Shown here: piece after piece, positions 8,107 to 14,876 of the stretch
Numbering within the stretch: the first letter of the stretch is position 1
Layout: the number at the start of each line of letters is the position of its first letter
NCBI GenBank assembly: GCA_019240015.1
Contig: JAFAZB010000235.1
Location: 1-18,698, forward strand
Origin: Solirubrobacterales bacterium
GTDB taxonomy: Bacteria > Actinomycetota > Thermoleophilia > Solirubrobacterales > Solirubrobacteraceae
DNA length: 18,698 nucleotides
Direction of reading: 5' to 3'
Translations under genes and position numbers: made by a program
The notes under the pieces: model-generated
Databases searched by the model: none
What the model saw: the letters and a program-made list of their open reading frames with translations, nothing else
Told to the model about the DNA's origin: nothing

Positions 8107-8752
8107 CCCTGCTCGCCAATCCCCGCCCGCCGCGCAGCGCCCGCTCCCGTATCGAGGCCTGCTGATCGACTGGGGCGGCGTGCTGACCAGCAGCGTGTTC
8201 GACTCCTTCCGCGCTTTCTGCGAGCTGGAGGGGCTGGCGCCCGACACGGTCGCGGAGCGCTTTCGCTCGGACTCCTCGAGCCGGGAGCTGCTTGTCGGCC
8301 TGGAGACGGGCGCGCTCGCGGAAGCGGAGTTCGAGCCCCAGCTCGCGGCGCTGCTGGGCGTGGAGAGCGGTCAGCTGATCGAGCGCATGTTCGCCGCCTC
8401 CTCGCTCGAGGAGCCGATGCTCGCAGCCGTGCGGCGGGCCCGCGCAGCCGGCGTGCGCACCGGCCTGATCTCGAATTCTTGGGGCACGGGTCGCTACGAC
8501 CGCGCCTTGCTGGCCGAGTTGTTCGACGCCGTCGTGCTGTCCGGCGAGGTCGGGGTGCGCAAGCCCGCGCCCGAGCTATATCGGCTTGGGGCACGGCAGC
8601 TCGGCGTCGAGCCCCGGGCGTGCGTGTTCGTCGACGACCTTCCGTTCAACCTCAAGCCGGCCGCCGAGCTAGGCATGGCGACGATCCACCACGTGCAGTG
8701 CGAGCGCACGATCGCGGCGCTGGAGCGATTGCTGGCGGTGCCGCTGCGATGA
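8096..8752 (+). CDS. HAD-superfamily hydrolase (subfamily IA, FDxGGVL type)
   Basis: A 218-residue probable phosphatase. Motif I is LLIDWGGVLT at 22-31 with nucleophile Asp25. The usual second Asp two residues on is Gly27, as in the FDxGGVL group, which includes YihX-like phosphatases and the ACAD10 N-terminal domain. Motif II is LISNSWG at 124-130 (Ser126), motif III Lys156 in VRKPAPELY, and motif IV FVDDLPFN at 178-185 with Asp180/181. The cap between 35 and 110 is a small helical C1 type. The ATG at 8096 lies inside the kinase gene (11-nt overlap), so translation is likely coupled. HAD plus APH side by side mirrors the N-terminal half of human ACAD10. Substrate is unknown. Confidence 0.9.
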   Translation: MASSPARQSPPAAQRPLPYRGLLIDWGGVLTSSVFDSFRAFCELEGLAPDTVAERFRSDSSSRELLVGLETGALAEAEFEPQLAALLGVESGQLIERMFAASSLEEPMLAAVRRARAAGVRTGLISNSWGTGRYDRALLAELFDAVVLSGEVGVRKPAPELYRLGARQLGVEPRACVFVDDLPFNLKPAAELGMATIHHVQCERTIAALERLLAVPLR

Positions 8753-9204
8753 GGCGCCGCGGCGGCAGGTCCCGGATCGCGGCCGCAGGTGTCGCCGCGC
8801 TCGCGTTGACCGCGTGCGGATCGAGCTCGCTGTCCTCGGAGCAGCTGCGAGGCGCGGCCACGCGGCTGTGCTCGGCTGCCAGCAAGCGGGCCGCGCTGAT
8901 CCCGACCCCCTCCTCGCCGGCGGCCGCGGCCGGCTTCCTGAGTCAAGGAGCCGCGGCCCTGTCCCCGGAGCTCGCCGGCCTGCGGGCGCTGCATGCCCCC
9001 GGCGACCTCGCCCAGGTTTACGCGACCGCGGTCGGCGCCTCGTCGGCCGAGCTCTCGGCGATCCAGGCGGCGGTCCGAGACCTCGCCGCCGGCGGCGATG
9101 AGGTGATCACGGTCAAGTCGCTCCAGCAGCAGCTGGCGCCGATGGAGTCCGAAGCAAACGGCGCCTGGCAGGCGCTCCAGATTCCCGCCTGCCTGAACCA
9201 CTAG
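8749..9204 (+). CDS. Small secreted lipoprotein, function unknown
   Basis: A 151-residue protein with a basic N-terminus (MRRRGGRSR), a short hydrophobic core and the lipobox LTAC, so it should be lipidated at Cys20 and anchored outside the membrane. The mature part is Ala/Ser-rich and mostly helical, with two further Cys (in TRLCSAA and near the end in IPACLNH) that could form a disulfide. No enzyme motif is visible. It overlaps the HAD stop by ATGA (4 nt), so it is the third gene of a tightly coupled unit. Why a lipoprotein is coupled to a cytosolic kinase and HAD hydrolase is not evident. Confidence 0.82.
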   Translation: MRRRGGRSRIAAAGVAALALTACGSSSLSSEQLRGAATRLCSAASKRAALIPTPSSPAAAAGFLSQGAAALSPELAGLRALHAPGDLAQVYATAVGASSAELSAIQAAVRDLAAGGDEVITVKSLQQQLAPMESEANGAWQALQIPACLNH

Positions 9205-9211
9205 TAGTGGC

Positions 9212-10054
9212 TCACCCCGCGGCGATCAGCACGACGCCGGCCAGCGACGCGGCGATCCCGAGCTCCTGGATCCGTCGCACCCGCTCCCCCAACACGGCGC
9301 GCGCAAGCAGCACGGTGACCAGCGGATAGAGCGAAGCTCCGACCGACACCAGGCTCAGCAGCCCGTGTCTGCTGGCGAGCGCGAACAGGCCGTTGGCCCC
9401 TTGGTCGAGTGCCCCCGTCAGCAGCAGGGGCGCCAGCGCGGGACGCAGGCCGGTGAGCGGTGCCCCGCGCGCCGTCGCCAGCACCGCCAGGCACGCCACG
9501 CCGCTGACACGAGCGGCGAGCAGCGCCCAGGCCACGTCGTAGCGCGCGCTGATCCGCATGCCCACGAAGAAGCTGCCGAAGCCGACCGCGGCCACCAGCG
9601 CGAGCGCCACGCTGGTCCGGTCGGCCTCGTCCTGTGCGCCGGCGACGCGCTGTTCGCGGCTGGCGAGCACCACCCCGGCGCTCGCCGCCACCAGCCCGAT
9701 GACTTGCAACGGCGCGGGCCGATCGCCTCCCGCGAGCCCCACCACGACCGGCACGGCGACGCCGGTCGCGGCGATCGGGGCGACGACGCTCATCGTCCCG
9801 ATCGCGAGCGCACGATAGAAGGCCATCAGCCCGACGATCCCGCCGAGACCGCCGACAGCCGCCGGCAGCAGCCGTGTCAGCTCGGGCGCTGGCACTCCCC
9901 GGACGGCGATCAGCACGGCTAGGCCAAGCAGCCCGACGCCTTGACAGATCAGCAGCACGGTCAGCAACGCCACGCGCCGGCTCTGCAGGCCGCCGATGAA
10001 GTCGGCCACTCCCCAGCACAGCGATGAGGCGAGCGCCAGCCCCAGCGCGGTCAA
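9212..10054 (-). CDS. EamA/DMT-superfamily transporter
   Basis: About 280 residues with ten predicted membrane helices arranged as two repeats of five, the usual EamA (drug/metabolite transporter) layout. The first half ends around 128 (GLVAASAGVVLASRE) and the second ends with the parallel GIAASLAGVVLIAAG. Each half carries the typical AFYRALAIG or ALASRHGLL block before a paired transmembrane segment. The start is uncertain: TTG at 10054 gives the full first helix, and there is no ATG or GTG in frame before it. It follows the aldehyde dehydrogenase stop by 27 nt on the same strand, so they are probably co-transcribed. The substrate cannot be read from the sequence. Confidence 0.88.
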   Translation of the reverse strand: MTALGLALASSLCWGVADFIGGLQSRRVALLTVLLICQGVGLLGLAVLIAVRGVPAPELTRLLPAAVGGLGGIVGLMAFYRALAIGTMSVVAPIAATGVAVPVVVGLAGGDRPAPLQVIGLVAASAGVVLASREQRVAGAQDEADRTSVALALVAAVGFGSFFVGMRISARYDVAWALLAARVSGVACLAVLATARGAPLTGLRPALAPLLLTGALDQGANGLFALASRHGLLSLVSVGASLYPLVTVLLARAVLGERVRRIQELGIAASLAGVVLIAAG

Positions 10055-10081
10055 GCGAGCGGCCTCGGCGCCACCGGACCG

Positions 10082-11629
10082 TCAGTCGCGCTTGCCGCGC
10101 CCGTAGAGGATCCGGAACAGGCGCCGCAGGGTCATCGTGCGACGTGCCCGGTAAGGGAACATGAACGGCTCGCGCTTGAGCGCACGCCGGGTGACCAGCA
10201 GCGACTGGATCTTGGTGTACTTGCGGATTCCATTCTCCCCGTGCCTGCTCCCGAGGCCGGAGGCCTTCCAGCCGCCCATCGGCAGGTTCAGCGCGCTGTA
10301 GTTGATCTGGGCGTCGTTGACACACACCACCCCGGCCTCGAGCGTGCGAGCCAGCGTCTCGCCGCGCCCGATATCGCTGGTCCACACGCTGGCCTGCAAC
10401 CCGTAGCTCGAGTCGTTGGCGAGCCGGACCCCCTCCTCGGCGTCGGGGATCCTCATGATCGGAAGCGTGGGACCGAAGGTCTCTTCGCGCATGATCTTCA
10501 TCGAGTGATCGACGTCGACCAGCACGGTGGGCTCGTAGAAGTGACCGGGTCCGGGCCGGCGGTGGCCTCCGGTCAGCACCCGGGCGCCCTTGGCGACCGC
10601 GTCGCGGACGTGCTCGTCGACGATCTCAAGCTGGCTCGAGAGGGTCACCGCCCCTACGTCGACCGCGCCGATCCCGTCGGGAGATCCCTGGCGCAGCTTG
10701 CGCACGTTGGCGGTGACTTGCTCGACGAAGCGGTCGTATGCGGCCTGCTCGACGTAGCAGCGCTCGACCGAGATGCATACCTGTCCGCTGTTGTTCATCG
10801 AGTAGAAAGTCGCGGCGTTGGCGGCCCGCTCGAGGTCCGCGTCGGCGCAGACGATCATCGGGTCATTGCCACCGAGCTCCAGGTAGCAGGGGATCAGCGC
10901 CTCCGCGGCTGCCTTGATCACCGCTCTGCCCGTCGGGCCCGAGCCGGTGAACATCACGCAGTCCACCTCCGCGATCAAATCCGCCCCGGCCCCGCCGCCC
11001 CCGGTGGCGACCTGGAAGACGTGCTCGGGCAGCCCGCACTCGCGCATCATCGCCTCCATCAGCAGCGAACTGAGCGGCGTCACCTCGCTCGGCTTCAGGA
11101 TCACGCTGTTGCCGGCGGCGAGCGCCGGGATACAGTCGCCGAACGAGTTGGCGATCGGGAAGTTCCACGGCCCGATCACGCCGACTAGCCCGATCGGGGC
11201 GTAGCGGATGACCAGCTTCTTGCCCACGGCGATCGGGTTGTTCCACGACGGCACGCGCTCCTCGGCGAGGTACCTGGGCGCCTGTCTGGCCCAGAAGCCC
11301 AGCGCGGCGACCGTGTAGCCGAAGTCGGCCAGCTGGGCGTCCTCGTGGGTCTTGCCGGTCTCGGAAACGACGACCTCGATGATCCGGTCCGCGTTGTCGA
11401 GCATCCACCGCTGGGCGCGCCTCAGCACGCGCCCGCGGCCGTCGAAGCCGTGCGCTTCCCAACCCGGCTGCGCCGCACGAGCGCGAGCTGCGAGGCTCGC
11501 GAGCTGCTCGCGCGTCAGCGACGGAACGGTGGCGATCAGCTCGCCGCTGGCGGGATTCTCGACCCGGATCGTGGCGGGGGGCGGGCGGTCGGCGAGGTTC
11601 GCCGCGGGCCGCTCCTCGACGCTCGCCAT
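10082..11629 (-). CDS. NAD(P)-dependent aldehyde dehydrogenase family protein
   Basis: A 515-residue enzyme oxidising an aldehyde to its acid (or acyl product) in the cytosol. Landmarks are PWNFPI at 154-159 (Asn156 oxyanion), LKPSE at 178-182, FTGSGPTGR at 227-235, the catalytic glutamate in LELGG (Glu251), and the nucleophile in NNSGQVC (Cys285). The C-terminus carries a basic-hydrophobic extension (FMFPYRARRTMTLRRLFRIL and beyond), longer than the soluble core, reminiscent of membrane-tethered ALDHs. The ATG at 11629 is preferred over a TTG at 11638 because AGGGG lies 9 nt upstream. It starts 12 nt after the cyclophilin stop. The closest functional class may be succinate-semialdehyde or medium-chain aldehyde dehydrogenase, but I cannot choose. 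Confidence 0.92.
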   Translation of the reverse strand: MASVEERPAANLADRPPPATIRVENPASGELIATVPSLTREQLASLAARARAAQPGWEAHGFDGRGRVLRRAQRWMLDNADRIIEVVVSETGKTHEDAQLADFGYTVAALGFWARQAPRYLAEERVPSWNNPIAVGKKLVIRYAPIGLVGVIGPWNFPIANSFGDCIPALAAGNSVILKPSEVTPLSSLLMEAMMRECGLPEHVFQVATGGGGAGADLIAEVDCVMFTGSGPTGRAVIKAAAEALIPCYLELGGNDPMIVCADADLERAANAATFYSMNNSGQVCISVERCYVEQAAYDRFVEQVTANVRKLRQGSPDGIGAVDVGAVTLSSQLEIVDEHVRDAVAKGARVLTGGHRRPGPGHFYEPTVLVDVDHSMKIMREETFGPTLPIMRIPDAEEGVRLANDSSYGLQASVWTSDIGRGETLARTLEAGVVCVNDAQINYSALNLPMGGWKASGLGSRHGENGIRKYTKIQSLLVTRRALKREPFMFPYRARRTMTLRRLFRILYGRGKRD

Positions 11630-11641
11630 CGGCTGCAACCC

Positions 11642-12103
11642 CTAGGCCGGATCGAGCGTGATCGACTCGATCTGCGGCGGATCCAGCGGCCGGTCCTGGC
11701 CACCGGTGGGTAGCGCCTCGATTGCTTCCACCGCCTCCATCCCGGCGCTCACGTGGCCGAACACGGTGTGCTTGCCGTCGAGCCACGGGGCGCTGTCGGC
11801 GGTCACGATGAAGAACTGGGAGCCGTTGGTGTTCGGCCCGGCGTTGGCCATCGCGAGCGCGCCCCGCACCACTCGGTGGTCGTTGATCTCATCCTCGAAC
11901 TGATAGCCGGGGCCGCCCCTGCCGGTGCCGTCGGGGCAGCCGCCCTGGATCATGAAATCCGGGATCACGCGGTGGAAGATGACGCCGTCGTAGAAGTGCT
12001 CGGCGGCTAGCTTGCGGAAGTTGGCGACGGTCTTCGGCGCATCGTCGTCGAACAGCTCGAGCGCGATCGTGCCGTGCGTGGTGGTCATGTGGGCTGTGGA
12101 CAT
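11642..12103 (-). CDS. Cyclophilin-type peptidyl-prolyl cis-trans isomerase
   Basis: A cytosolic foldase of 153 residues, the short bacterial cyclophilin form. It shows FHRVIPDFMIQGGCPDGTGR (catalytic Arg in FHRV, with FMIQGG) and ANAGPNTNGSQFFI (Gln-Phe-Phe of the proline pocket). WLDGKHTVFG, with the usual active-site His, follows. No signal peptide is present. The ATG at 12103 has no ribosome site but lies 6 nt after a TACTGT -10 box, so the message is probably leaderless. An in-frame ATG at residue 6 is an alternative. It leads a minus-strand unit with the aldehyde dehydrogenase (12 nt between them) and the EamA transporter. Confidence 0.95.
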   Translation of the reverse strand: MSTAHMTTTHGTIALELFDDDAPKTVANFRKLAAEHFYDGVIFHRVIPDFMIQGGCPDGTGRGGPGYQFEDEINDHRVVRGALAMANAGPNTNGSQFFIVTADSAPWLDGKHTVFGHVSAGMEAVEAIEALPTGGQDRPLDPPQIESITLDPA

Positions 12104-12109
12104 GCCCTG

Positions 12110-12115
12110 ACAGTA
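12110..12115 (-). promoter_or_regulatory. -10 box for a leaderless cyclophilin transcript
   Basis: TACTGT on the minus strand is followed by 6 nt and the ATG at 12103. It lies just downstream of the hairpin at 12135-12168, which would end the preceding transcript. Confidence 0.45.
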
Positions 12116-12134
12116 CCCGCGATCCGCCCGGCCC

Positions 12135-12168
12135 GCGATCCAGGCGGCGCGCCCGCCGCCTGGATCGC
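12135..12168 (-). terminator. 15-bp perfect hairpin after the decapeptide-repeat gene
   Basis: GCGATCCAGGCGGCG pairs perfectly with CGCCGCCTGGATCGC around a 4-nt loop, 13 nt beyond the stop of the gene ending at 12182. There is no T-run. Its position between a stop and the next gene's -10 box argues strongly for a U-tract-less terminator or 3'-end stabiliser. Confidence 0.6.
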
Positions 12169-12181
12169 CGGAGCGTGGCGC

Positions 12182-12913
12182 TCAGCTGTTGCTGGCGGTC
12201 TGGATCGCGTTGACGGTGCTCGCCACGTCGACCGTCGGCGAGGCGCCGGAGGAGGTCTTCGTGCAGCTGACGCTCGCCGTGCCAGCGCCGTGCGAGGAGG
12301 GAGCTGCCACCACGAGCGGGATCGTCCCCGCCTGGTCGTTCGCTCCCTTGTCGACGATCAAGCTCCTGGTCAGCGACGCGCCGTTGGCCGACAGGGTGCA
12401 GTCGACCTCGACCTGCGCTCCGGACCCCCCGGTGATCTGCGCGTGTGGATAGGCCAGCACCAGATAGGAGGGACCGCCCGGGAGCGCTTCGCTCGCGACG
12501 GCGGTCGCGCCCGAGCCGAGCGTGGTCGTGGCCGAGCTCGTGCCGAACTCCTGCGGCGGGGTCGAGCCGCACTGCACCTTCCCCGCCGAGTCGATCGAGC
12601 TGATCGCGCCGGCCGAGCAGGTGCCGGTGACCCGCGCCTGCACCTGGCCGGTGTTGATCTGCGTCCGCCCCACCGCGGCGTTCTCGAGCTTCCTTGGGCC
12701 AACCGCACCGAACGCGAGCTTCCGGTTGCCAACCGCGCCGTTGAGAATCTTCCAGTTGGTGACCGAGGCGTTCTGGAGCTGGGCCGTTCCGACACTGTTC
12801 GATGGCAACTGGCTCGCCGCCCAGCCCACCCCTCCGAGCGCCAGGAACAGCGCTAGGACCGCGACGATCATCGCCGCCGAGGGACGACGACGGACGAGCG
12901 ATTGCAGACTCAT
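12182..12913 (-). CDS. Secreted or membrane-anchored protein with five decapeptide repeats
   Basis: A 243-residue protein. A basic start (MSLQSLVRRR) precedes a hydrophobic segment at 13-33 that is either an uncleaved anchor or a signal peptide (possible site near GWAA). Residues 40-89 form five tandem 10-residue repeats of pattern [SA]-V-[GT]-x-x-[KQ]-[LI]-x-x-[AG]. A linker follows with CSAGAISSIDSAGKVQC (Cys99 to Cys115), the CxxG...GxxxC arrangement seen in stalk or fibre-like proteins. The rest is a Ser/Thr/Gly-rich beta domain with two Cys in VDCTL and VSCTK. This architecture recurs in Solirubrobacterales from what I recall, but no function is established. A stalk with a binding head is a reasonable model. 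The ATG at 12913 has GGAGG (rc of 12920-12924) 6 nt upstream. Confidence 0.85.
   Translation of the reverse strand: MSLQSLVRRRPSAAMIVAVLALFLALGGVGWAASQLPSNSVGTAQLQNASVTNWKILNGAVGNRKLAFGAVGPRKLENAAVGRTQINTGQVQARVTGTCSAGAISSIDSAGKVQCGSTPPQEFGTSSATTTLGSGATAVASEALPGGPSYLVLAYPHAQITGGSGAQVEVDCTLSANGASLTRSLIVDKGANDQAGTIPLVVAAPSSHGAGTASVSCTKTSSGASPTVDVASTVNAIQTASNS
12647..12796 (-). repeat. Five tandem 30-bp units encoding decapeptide repeats
   Basis: Codons 40-89 divide into five registers without a gap: SVGTAQLQNA, SVTNWKILNG, AVGNRKLAFG, AVGPRKLENA, AVGRTQINTG. The Val at position 2, Leu/Ile at 7 and small residue at 10 are fixed; positions 4-5 and 8-9 vary. The period suits a beta-helix or stalk repeat. 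Confidence 0.8.
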
Positions 12914-12952
12914 CGCATACCTCCATGTGTTGATGACAACCCGCGCAGCGGG

Positions 12953-12958
12953 CTTATA
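12953..12958 (-). promoter_or_regulatory. -10-like box for the decapeptide-repeat gene
   Basis: TATAAG on the minus strand lies about 40 nt before the ATG at 12913, leaving room for a short leader with the GGAGG site. No convincing -35 was found. Confidence 0.33.
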
Positions 12959-13029
12959 ACCGCCTGCAACACGGGCCCAGGTTCGGAGTCGCGGCGCGCC
13001 GTCAGTTAGCCGATACGCGCTTTAGATTG

Positions 13030-14451
13030 CTACGAGCGCGCCAGCTCCAGCGCCAGCGCGTGACCGCGGACCTCGGTCCCGGTGGTCAGCTGCACGACCC
13101 GGCGGGCCTCCCCTTCGGGCACCTCCGCGAACGCGAAGCGCTCCAGCACGCGCACGTTGCGCACCGACTCGCCGTCCAGGCCGGTGGCGGCCGTGATCGC
13201 GTGGATGATGTCCGACGGCTCGAGCCCCGCGGCGCGGCCGCCGAACACGATCAGCTTGCTGGTCGGCCCGCCGCCATTGGCCGACAGATGGGGCTTGGAA
13301 TGGCGGCGCGGCGGAGCCTTCGCCGGGGTGGGCGCCACGTGCGCGCCCTTGACCCACGGCGACAGCCTGGCCCCCGCGTGGCGCTCGATAGCCTGGATGT
13401 CGCGCTGCTGGCGACGCTCGTAGAAGGTGATCGCCCGTCCGCTGCGCCCGACCCGCCCGGTGCGGCCGATCCGGTGCACGTAGACGTCCGGGGTGATCGG
13501 GACGTCGAAGTTGATCACGTGCGAGACCCCGGAGATGTCCAACCCCCGGGCCGCCACGTCGGTCGCCACCAGCAGCGGCAGGCGCCCGTCCTTGAACGAG
13601 ATCATCACGCCGTCCCGAGCGCCCTGGGTCATGTCGCCGTGCAGCGCTCTGACGTTCATGCCGCGGTCGCGCAGCGCGCGATACAGCTGGTCGCAGCGGA
13701 TCTTGGTCCGCACGAACACGATCGCCTGCTCGGGGCGCTCCGCCTCCAGCACCGCGACCAGGGCGTCGGTCTTCTCCCGTGAGGGGACCTCCAGCGCGAA
13801 CTGCTCGACCGTGTCGACGGTCAGCGTCTGCGTCTTGACCTTGATCGTCACGGGTTCATACAGGTACTGATCGGCGAGCCGCCTGATCGCGAGTGGCATC
13901 GTCGCCGAGAACAGCGCCGTCTGGCGGCTCGACGGGGTCAGCGCGAGGATCCGCTCGACGTCCTCCAGGAAGCCGAGGTCGAGCATTTCATCGGCCTCGT
14001 CGAGCACCACGAAGCGACACGCGTTGAGAATCAGCGAGTGGCGTGAGATCAGGTCCTTGACCCGCCCCACGGTCCCGACCACGATCTGGCCGCCGGCCCG
14101 CAGTTGGGCCTGCTGGCTGCGGATCGGAGCCCCGCCGAACACCGCCACGACGTCGAGTCTCTTGCGCTTGCCGTACGCGCGCAGCGCTTGGGTGACCTGA
14201 ATGCAGAGCTCGCGCGTGGGCGTCAGCACGAGCACCTGCACCTCGTCGGCGTCCGGATCGGCGTACTGGAGCATCGGCAACCCGAATGCGGCGGTCTTGC
14301 CGGAGCCGGTCTGGGCCTGGCCGATCACGTCGGATCCGGCCAGCAGTGGTGGTATCGCCTGCTCCTAGATCGGGCTCGGCGCCTCGTAGCCGACGTCGCT
14401 GACGGCCGCGAGGATGTCAGGGGCGAGCCCGAGCTGCGCAAACGTGCTCAT
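13030..14451 (-). pseudogene. DEAD-box RNA helicase with an in-frame TAG at the Q-motif glutamine
   Basis: Read through the stop, this is a 473-residue ATP-dependent RNA helicase of the DeaD/CsdA type. The start MSTFAQLGLAPDI has the upstream aromatic Phe4, followed by GYEAPSPI and then TAG (14365-14367) at codon 29, where the invariant Gln of the Q motif belongs. EQAIPPLLAGSDV continues in the same frame. Later motifs are present: AQTGSGKT 46-53, PTREL, DEAD 151-154, SAT 182-184, ATDVAARGLD, HRIGRTGR. Motif Ib is TVGR instead of TPGR. The last 75 residues look like a DbpA-type RNA-binding domain. One C-to-T change (CAG to TAG) explains the stop. GTG at codon 42 could give a fragment lacking the Q motif. 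It is either a recent pseudogene, a sequencing error, or a read-through gene. It lies downstream of a cold-shock gene. Confidence 0.85.
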
Positions 14452-14460
14452 CGGCGACGA

Positions 14461-14480
14461 CGGCCCGCCGAAGCGGGCCG
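14461..14480 (-). terminator. UUCG-loop hairpin between the cold-shock gene and the helicase
   Basis: On the minus strand CGGCCCGC-TTCG-GCGGGCCG forms an 8-bp stem capped by the very stable UUCG tetraloop. It begins 33 nt after the cold-shock stop and ends 9 nt before the helicase ATG. No T-run follows. It could terminate most cold-shock transcripts, or mask the helicase ribosome site in a temperature-dependent way. Confidence 0.5.
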
Positions 14481-14513
14481 CCCTTGAGCTCGAGGTCTGG
14501 TTCAGGTCGAGCC

Positions 14514-14717
14514 TTACAGCGGTTGTACGTTGGTGGCGTTGGGTCCCTTTGGACCCGCCGCGGCCTCGTAGGAGACCTTGGTTCCCTCGGCCAGCGACCT
14601 GAAGCCGTTGCCGACGATCGCCGAGAAGTGGACGAACAGGTCCTTGCTCTCGTCGTCTGGCGTGATGAAGCCGTAGCCCTTCTCGTCGCTGAACCATTTC
14701 ACGGTTCCGGTTGCCAT
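14514..14717 (-). CDS. Cold-shock protein (CspA family)
   Basis: A 67-residue single OB-fold nucleic-acid chaperone of normal length that melts RNA structure in the cytosol. The start MATGTVKWFSDEKGYGFI contains RNP-1 (KGYGFI, with Phe/Tyr RNA-stacking residues) and DLFVHFSAI is RNP-2. The end GPKGPNATNVQPL is typical. GGGAGG lies 6 nt before the ATG at 14717. Its leader is probably about 100 nt, as is common for cold-shock mRNAs. It precedes the DEAD-box helicase on the same strand, a natural pair for unfolding RNA at low temperature. Confidence 0.96.
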   Translation of the reverse strand: MATGTVKWFSDEKGYGFITPDDESKDLFVHFSAIVGNGFRSLAEGTKVSYEAAAGPKGPNATNVQPL

Positions 14718-14830
14718 CTGTTCCCTCCCGGGAGGTCGTGTGCTGCGAAACGCGGGAGGTGCAGGGGCTGCAACTACTACGGACGCTGGCACTGATTCGC
14801 CGGGCCCGCTGCCCGGCACTGAGGGGGAGC

Positions 14831-14836
14831 AGTCTA
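14831..14836 (-). promoter_or_regulatory. Possible -10 box for the cold-shock gene
   Basis: TAGACT on the minus strand would start a transcript about 107 nt before the ATG. A weak ACCGTT lies 17 nt upstream. It overlaps the back of the exporter promoter, so the two divergent promoters may influence each other. Confidence 0.28.
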
Positions 14837-14847
14837 GCCGGTTGTGG

Positions 14848-14876
14848 TTGACAAACGGTACTTCGGTCCCTAATAT
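14848..14876 (+). promoter_or_regulatory. Housekeeping-type promoter of the MFS-MarR operon
   Basis: A perfect -35 TTGACA, a 17-nt spacer and a -10 TAATAT lie 34 nt before the MFS start. It is the clearest sigma-70/SigA-type promoter in the window and lies in a locally AT-richer patch. Confidence 0.65.

Noticed and set aside
9198..9210. CCACT-AGT-AGTGG hairpin at the convergent lipoprotein/EamA ends
   Set aside because: Only 5 bp with a 3-nt loop and overlapping a stop codon; too weak to call a terminator.
9201..10385. A 394-codon minus-strand frame across the EamA gene and the aldehyde dehydrogenase end
   Set aside because: It is a frame-shifted shadow of both genes with Arg/Ala-rich sequence lacking any domain.
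11889..12926. A 345-codon minus frame joining the decapeptide gene and the cyclophilin
   Set aside because: It crosses a strong hairpin and both true reading frames; the translated sequence has no motif.
13030..14328. Treating the helicase as a normal gene starting at GTG 14328
   Set aside because: That start lies only four residues before motif I and drops the Q motif, while a proper N-terminus with Phe4 and GYEAPSPI sits in the same frame upstream.
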